From the NCBI GenBank assembly GCA_040386195.1, contig JAZKFV010000001.1:23011-87010 (forward strand): a stretch of 64,000 nt of DNA. Direction: 5' to 3'. The translations under genes and the position numbers were made by a program. Positions 61,341 through 64,000 of the stretch are shown here, piece by piece. Every line of letters begins with the position of its first letter. Positions within the stretch are counted from its first letter, which is position 1. The DNA is from JAJTCH01 sp040386195 (GTDB taxonomy: Bacteria; Pseudomonadota; Alphaproteobacteria; Rickettsiales; UBA1997). The notes beneath the pieces are model-generated. The model saw nothing but the letters and a program-made list of their open reading frames with translations, searched no databases and was not told the origin of the DNA.

Positions 61341-62100
61341 ATTGTTTTTTGGTTATTTTTGACGAAATTAAAATGGCAATTTCATAAAGTAAAATCATTG
61401 GCACCGCCAAAGTGATTTGGCTGACAACATCTGGCGGAGTGATCACGGCGGCGATAGCGAAGATAATTACAACCCAATATTTGCGTTTTTTTCTTAAACC
61501 TTCCACCGACAAAATTCCAAATTTTACTAAACAAATTAGAATTATTGGCAGTTGAAAAGCAATGCCAAAAGCAAAAATCAACTGCATTACTAAATCTAAA
61601 TATTCACCAATTTTTGCTTGCAGCTCAATGGGCAAAGTTCCAACTGGGTTAAGGTTTTGAAAGCTTAAGAAGAATTTAAAAGCTAAAGGCAAAACTAATT
61701 TATAAACCAATATTGCGCCAATCAAAAATAATAATGGGCAGAAAAACATAATGGCTAAAATGAACTTTTTTTCCTTTTTGTAAAGTGCTGGAGCGATAAA
61801 CAAATAAAGCTGGGAAGCGATGAAAGGAAAGGCAAAAAAAATTGCTGAAGTTAAGGATAATCTTAAATAAGTAACAAACGCTTCGGTTAGGCTAGTATAA
61901 ATTATTTTCTGATTATTTTGACCGCCAAAAGCTTCCAACAAAGGCTGGAGCAAAAAATCATAAATATTTTGGGCAAAATGATAGCTGACAAAAAACGCTA
62001 ATAAAATTGCAATCACGCAATAGACCAAGCGGTTTCTCAGCTCAATTAAATGCTCGGTTAAGCTTTGTTCTTTAAGATCTAACTCTTTAATTTTGGGCAC
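61333..62100 (-). CDS. tatC: Sec-independent translocase subunit TatC
   Basis: A 255-residue inner-membrane protein with six membrane helices that binds twin-arginine signal peptides. Signature sequences: LTEHLIELRNRLVYCVIAI at the N-terminus, YTSLTEAFVTYLRLSL, FPFIASQLYLFIAPALYKKEKK, and GIAFQLPIILICLVKFGIL. No tatA/tatB adjoins it. Overlaps the preceding membrane gene by 14 bases. Confidence 0.92.
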   Translation of the reverse strand: MPKIKELDLKEQSLTEHLIELRNRLVYCVIAILLAFFVSYHFAQNIYDFLLQPLLEAFGGQNNQKIIYTSLTEAFVTYLRLSLTSAIFFAFPFIASQLYLFIAPALYKKEKKFILAIMFFCPLLFLIGAILVYKLVLPLAFKFFLSFQNLNPVGTLPIELQAKIGEYLDLVMQLIFAFGIAFQLPIILICLVKFGILSVEGLRKKRKYWVVIIFAIAAVITPPDVVSQITLAVPMILLYEIAILISSKITKKQYD

Positions 62101-62377
62101 TTTTTTGATTATTTAATTTAGCGATATTAGCAATGATGCCAATTCCAATTGCTAGAGTGATGGAAAATAAAATTAAAATTGTGGTGATAATGTTGAAAAG
62201 CTGGCTTGCTTTTTCACTATTTTTGGAAAAGATAATTAAAATGATTATCAAATTGGTGTAAGAAACCGACAAGCAAGCGATTTTCTTTAGATAATTTTCA
62301 TAATAAAAAACTCCAACCAAGCCCGAAACTAGGCTGAAAATTAGCAGAAAAATTAAAATAGTTTGTATTAATTCCAT
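62087..62377 (-). CDS. Small membrane protein, possibly NuoK/MrpC-like
   Basis: A 96-residue protein with three hydrophobic helices. Spacing and the last helix (NIITTILILFSITLAIGIGIIANIA) resemble the NuoK/MnhC subunit family, but the conserved membrane Glu pair is not clear. It precedes tatC in one operon. The assignment is weak; it could be an unrelated three-helix protein. Confidence 0.45.
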   Translation of the reverse strand: MELIQTILIFLLIFSLVSGLVGVFYYENYLKKIACLSVSYTNLIIILIIFSKNSEKASQLFNIITTILILFSITLAIGIGIIANIAKLNNQKSAQN

Positions 62378-62392
62378 AAATTATCATTGCAG

Positions 62393-62893
62393 ATGAAAGA
62401 AATTTTCCTGACCATAGCGCTTCTAATTTTATTTTCCAACCAATCCCACGCTGAAGTTATTGGCGTTCAAAAAGATGAAAAAACCTTTGGCGAATGGCGT
62501 TTGATTTGCGAAAACGATGTGATGATTGATGTGTCTTATTGCAAAATTGCCAGCAAGTTTTTTTCCAATCAAGCTGTAATTAGCCTAGAGCCGTCTTTGA
62601 AAATGATGAATCAAATGATTATGGTGATTCCTAATTTGAAATTGGGCGAAACGGTGAAAATTCGTATTGATAAAAATGATATAATTTTTTCTAATCCGGT
62701 AAAAAAAGATGATTTTGGATTGGTATCATTGAGTCCGCGCCAAAAACAATTAATCTTAAGCCAGATGAAAAAGGGTGATTTTTTATTTATTCGCTTTAAT
62801 ATCAAGGCTTCCGAGAAGGAAATTACAGTTGGGCTAAATCTTAAAGATTTCCGCGATTCTGTTTCTTATTACAACTCCAAATTTTCAAATTAA
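62393..62893 (+). CDS. Invasion-associated locus B (IalB)-family protein
   Basis: A 166-residue exported protein: signal peptide MKEIFLTIALLILFSNQSHA, then FGEWRLICEN, VSYCKIASKFF (two Cys that may form a disulfide) and VVIPNLKLGETVKIRID. This is the IalB fold, common in alphaproteobacteria and named from Bartonella. I chose the ATG at 62393 over a TTG six bases upstream. It starts 15 bases from the divergent membrane gene, so the promoters overlap, and it ends 2 bases before gap. Confidence 0.8.
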   Translation: MKEIFLTIALLILFSNQSHAEVIGVQKDEKTFGEWRLICENDVMIDVSYCKIASKFFSNQAVISLEPSLKMMNQMIMVIPNLKLGETVKIRIDKNDIIFSNPVKKDDFGLVSLSPRQKQLILSQMKKGDFLFIRFNIKASEKEITVGLNLKDFRDSVSYYNSKFSN

Positions 62894-62895
62894 AA

Positions 62896-63906
62896 ATGAC
62901 CACACGCATTGCAATCAACGGCTTCGGCAGAATTGGCAGATGTATTGCCAGAGCAATTTATGAAACTAATGATCACGATTTAGAATTAGTTGCAATCAAT
63001 GGTCCAGCGCCAATTGAAACTCAAATTCATTTATTAAAATATGATTCAATCCATGGTCGCTTCAGCAAAGAAGTTAAGGCTGAAGGAAATGATGTGATTG
63101 TAATTGATGGCAAAAAAGTAAAACTTTTTGGTGAAAGAGATCCACTTAAATTAGATTGGAAAGCTTTGAATATTGATATTGTGATGGAATGCACCGGCGC
63201 ATTTACTGATTTAGAAAGCGCGAGCAAACACATTTTAGCTGGCGCTAAAAAAGTCATTATTTCGGCTCCGGCTAAAGCTGACAATGTTAAAACTGTTGTT
63301 TATGGCGTGAATGATAATGTTTTAACCAAAGAAGATTTGGTAGTTTCAATTGGTTCTTGCACCACAAATTGCTTGGCGCCATTCACCAAAATTCTTAATG
63401 ATAAAATCGGCATTGAAAAAGGTTTTATGACCACAATTCATGCTTACACTAACGATCAAAATATTGTTGATGGATCGCATAAAGATTTAAGAAGAGCCCG
63501 GGCTGCAGCAATGTCAATGATTCCAACTTCAACTGGTGCGGCAAAAGCGATTGGTTTAGTTTTGCCAGAATTAAAAGGCAAATTAGATGGCGGCGCAATC
63601 AGAGTTCCAACTGCCAATGTTTCAATGGTTGATTTGAGTTTTATTGCTAAAAGAAATACTAGCAAAGAAGAAATTAATCAGATCATCAAAGACGCAATTG
63701 CCAATGACAAAAAAACCGCTCGTGTTTTGCAATATGTAAATGAGCCTTTAGTTTCAATCGATTTTAATCACACCGAGCATAGCTCTTGCTTTGATGCTAC
63801 TCAAACTAAAGTTATGGGTGAAAATTTTGTTAAAGTTTGTTCTTGGTATGACAATGAATGGGCGTTTTCAATCAGAATGCTTGATGTTGCTGCTTTGATG
63901 GCTTAA
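62896..63906 (+). CDS. gap: Glyceraldehyde-3-phosphate dehydrogenase, type I
   Basis: A 336-residue glycolytic/gluconeogenic enzyme. The NAD-binding motif INGFGRIGR is at residues 7-15, and the catalytic Cys lies in SIGSCTTNCLAP near 154. His in TTIHAYTNDQN, PTSTGAAKAIG and WYDNEWAFS complete the set. Its presence shows at least part of glycolysis, unlike classical Rickettsia. Cotranscribed with the ialB-like gene. Confidence 0.96.
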   Translation: MTTRIAINGFGRIGRCIARAIYETNDHDLELVAINGPAPIETQIHLLKYDSIHGRFSKEVKAEGNDVIVIDGKKVKLFGERDPLKLDWKALNIDIVMECTGAFTDLESASKHILAGAKKVIISAPAKADNVKTVVYGVNDNVLTKEDLVVSIGSCTTNCLAPFTKILNDKIGIEKGFMTTIHAYTNDQNIVDGSHKDLRRARAAAMSMIPTSTGAAKAIGLVLPELKGKLDGGAIRVPTANVSMVDLSFIAKRNTSKEEINQIIKDAIANDKKTARVLQYVNEPLVSIDFNHTEHSSCFDATQTKVMGENFVKVCSWYDNEWAFSIRMLDVAALMA

Positions 63907-63919
63907 GGCATGCACTTGT

Positions 63920-64000
63920 CATCCTGAGCTAATTAATATTGTCATCCTGAGCGCAGCGAAGGATCTCATGAAACGCGCCGTGAACAAAACTGAACGCGTC
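63920..64000. repeat. Palindromic repeat, family B, copy at window end
   Basis: A first short unit TGTCATCCTGAG at about 63917 is followed by a second, longer left arm from 63938 (GTCATCCTGAGCGCAGCGAA...) and the spacer CCGTGAACAAAACTGAA. The right arm begins CGCGT and runs off the window. Same family as 45182-45281. Confidence 0.85.

Overview
The window is AT-rich and densely coded on both strands. It fits the chromosome of a Gram-negative alphaproteobacterium, perhaps one with a host-associated lifestyle in or near the Rickettsiales/Holosporales. The pointers are the rpoZ-spoT pair, IalB-family, LolA, TolR, TolA-like, TatC and autotransporter genes, Xre regulators of a type common in alphaproteobacteria, an NADP isocitrate dehydrogenase, and LRR, TPR and mucin-like proteins of the kind carried by host-associated bacteria. 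The exact lineage is inference; no rRNA gene is present. Layout: (1) 1-2937: a DUF1003 gene end, the Fe-S chaperone hscA and a TauE/SafE permease. (2) 2997-8585: a complete tRNA-Ala(TGC) followed about 5.5 kb later by a second copy of its 3' half. Between them lies a decayed element without integrase, holding two HEPN-like (one Abi-like) genes, an Xre regulator, a small protein, a DUF1016 fragment, a Nudix hydrolase, a broken TAXI-type receptor gene and a NYN nuclease. Inside it, an imperfect 45-bp inverted repeat flanked by an 8-bp direct repeat encloses 4643-7700. (3) 8586-11695: a second copy of the Xre/small-protein module, an S66-like peptidase and a RelB-type antitoxin with a truncated toxin. 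(4) 11724-21021: icd, an LRR protein, a possible 2-oxoglutarate oxygenase, a secreted ATP-dependent DNA ligase, a lipoprotein hydrolase, ftsI and thiC. (5) 21255-24026: accessory genes: a DUF1016-N/SNase fusion, a nucleotidyltransferase-HEPN fusion, a KilA-N protein and the duplicated tail of the HEPN gene. (6) 24027-31050: a 1529-residue Ser/Thr/Pro-rich membrane protein divergent from an autotransporter. (7) 31157-45978: mostly core genes (metF, TolA-like, tolR, lolA, a dicarboxylate symporter, spoT, rpoZ, map, metG, queC) plus a toxin-antitoxin pair and a 1194-residue TPR protein with HEPN-like segments. (8) 46091-59862: an apparently intact 13.7-kb genomic island in tRNA-Val(GAC), bounded by 49-bp identical att repeats. 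(9) 59875-64000: a coiled-coil protein, tatC and neighbours, ialB and gap. The Val island is the best-organised accessory unit. It has an integrase at its right end with paired 11-bp-spaced putative arm sites near both ends, a left control module (AlpA-like regulator, HTH/Zn-ribbon protein, second tyrosine recombinase), and a six-gene operon hsdM-rhuM-doc-hsdS-hsdR-frg. In that operon a type I restriction-modification system is interleaved with a Fic/Doc toxin-like gene and its likely partner, and closed by an FRG-domain gene overlapping the hsdR stop by one base. It reads as a layered anti-phage or addiction locus. At least three families of palindromic intergenic repeats are scattered through the core regions.
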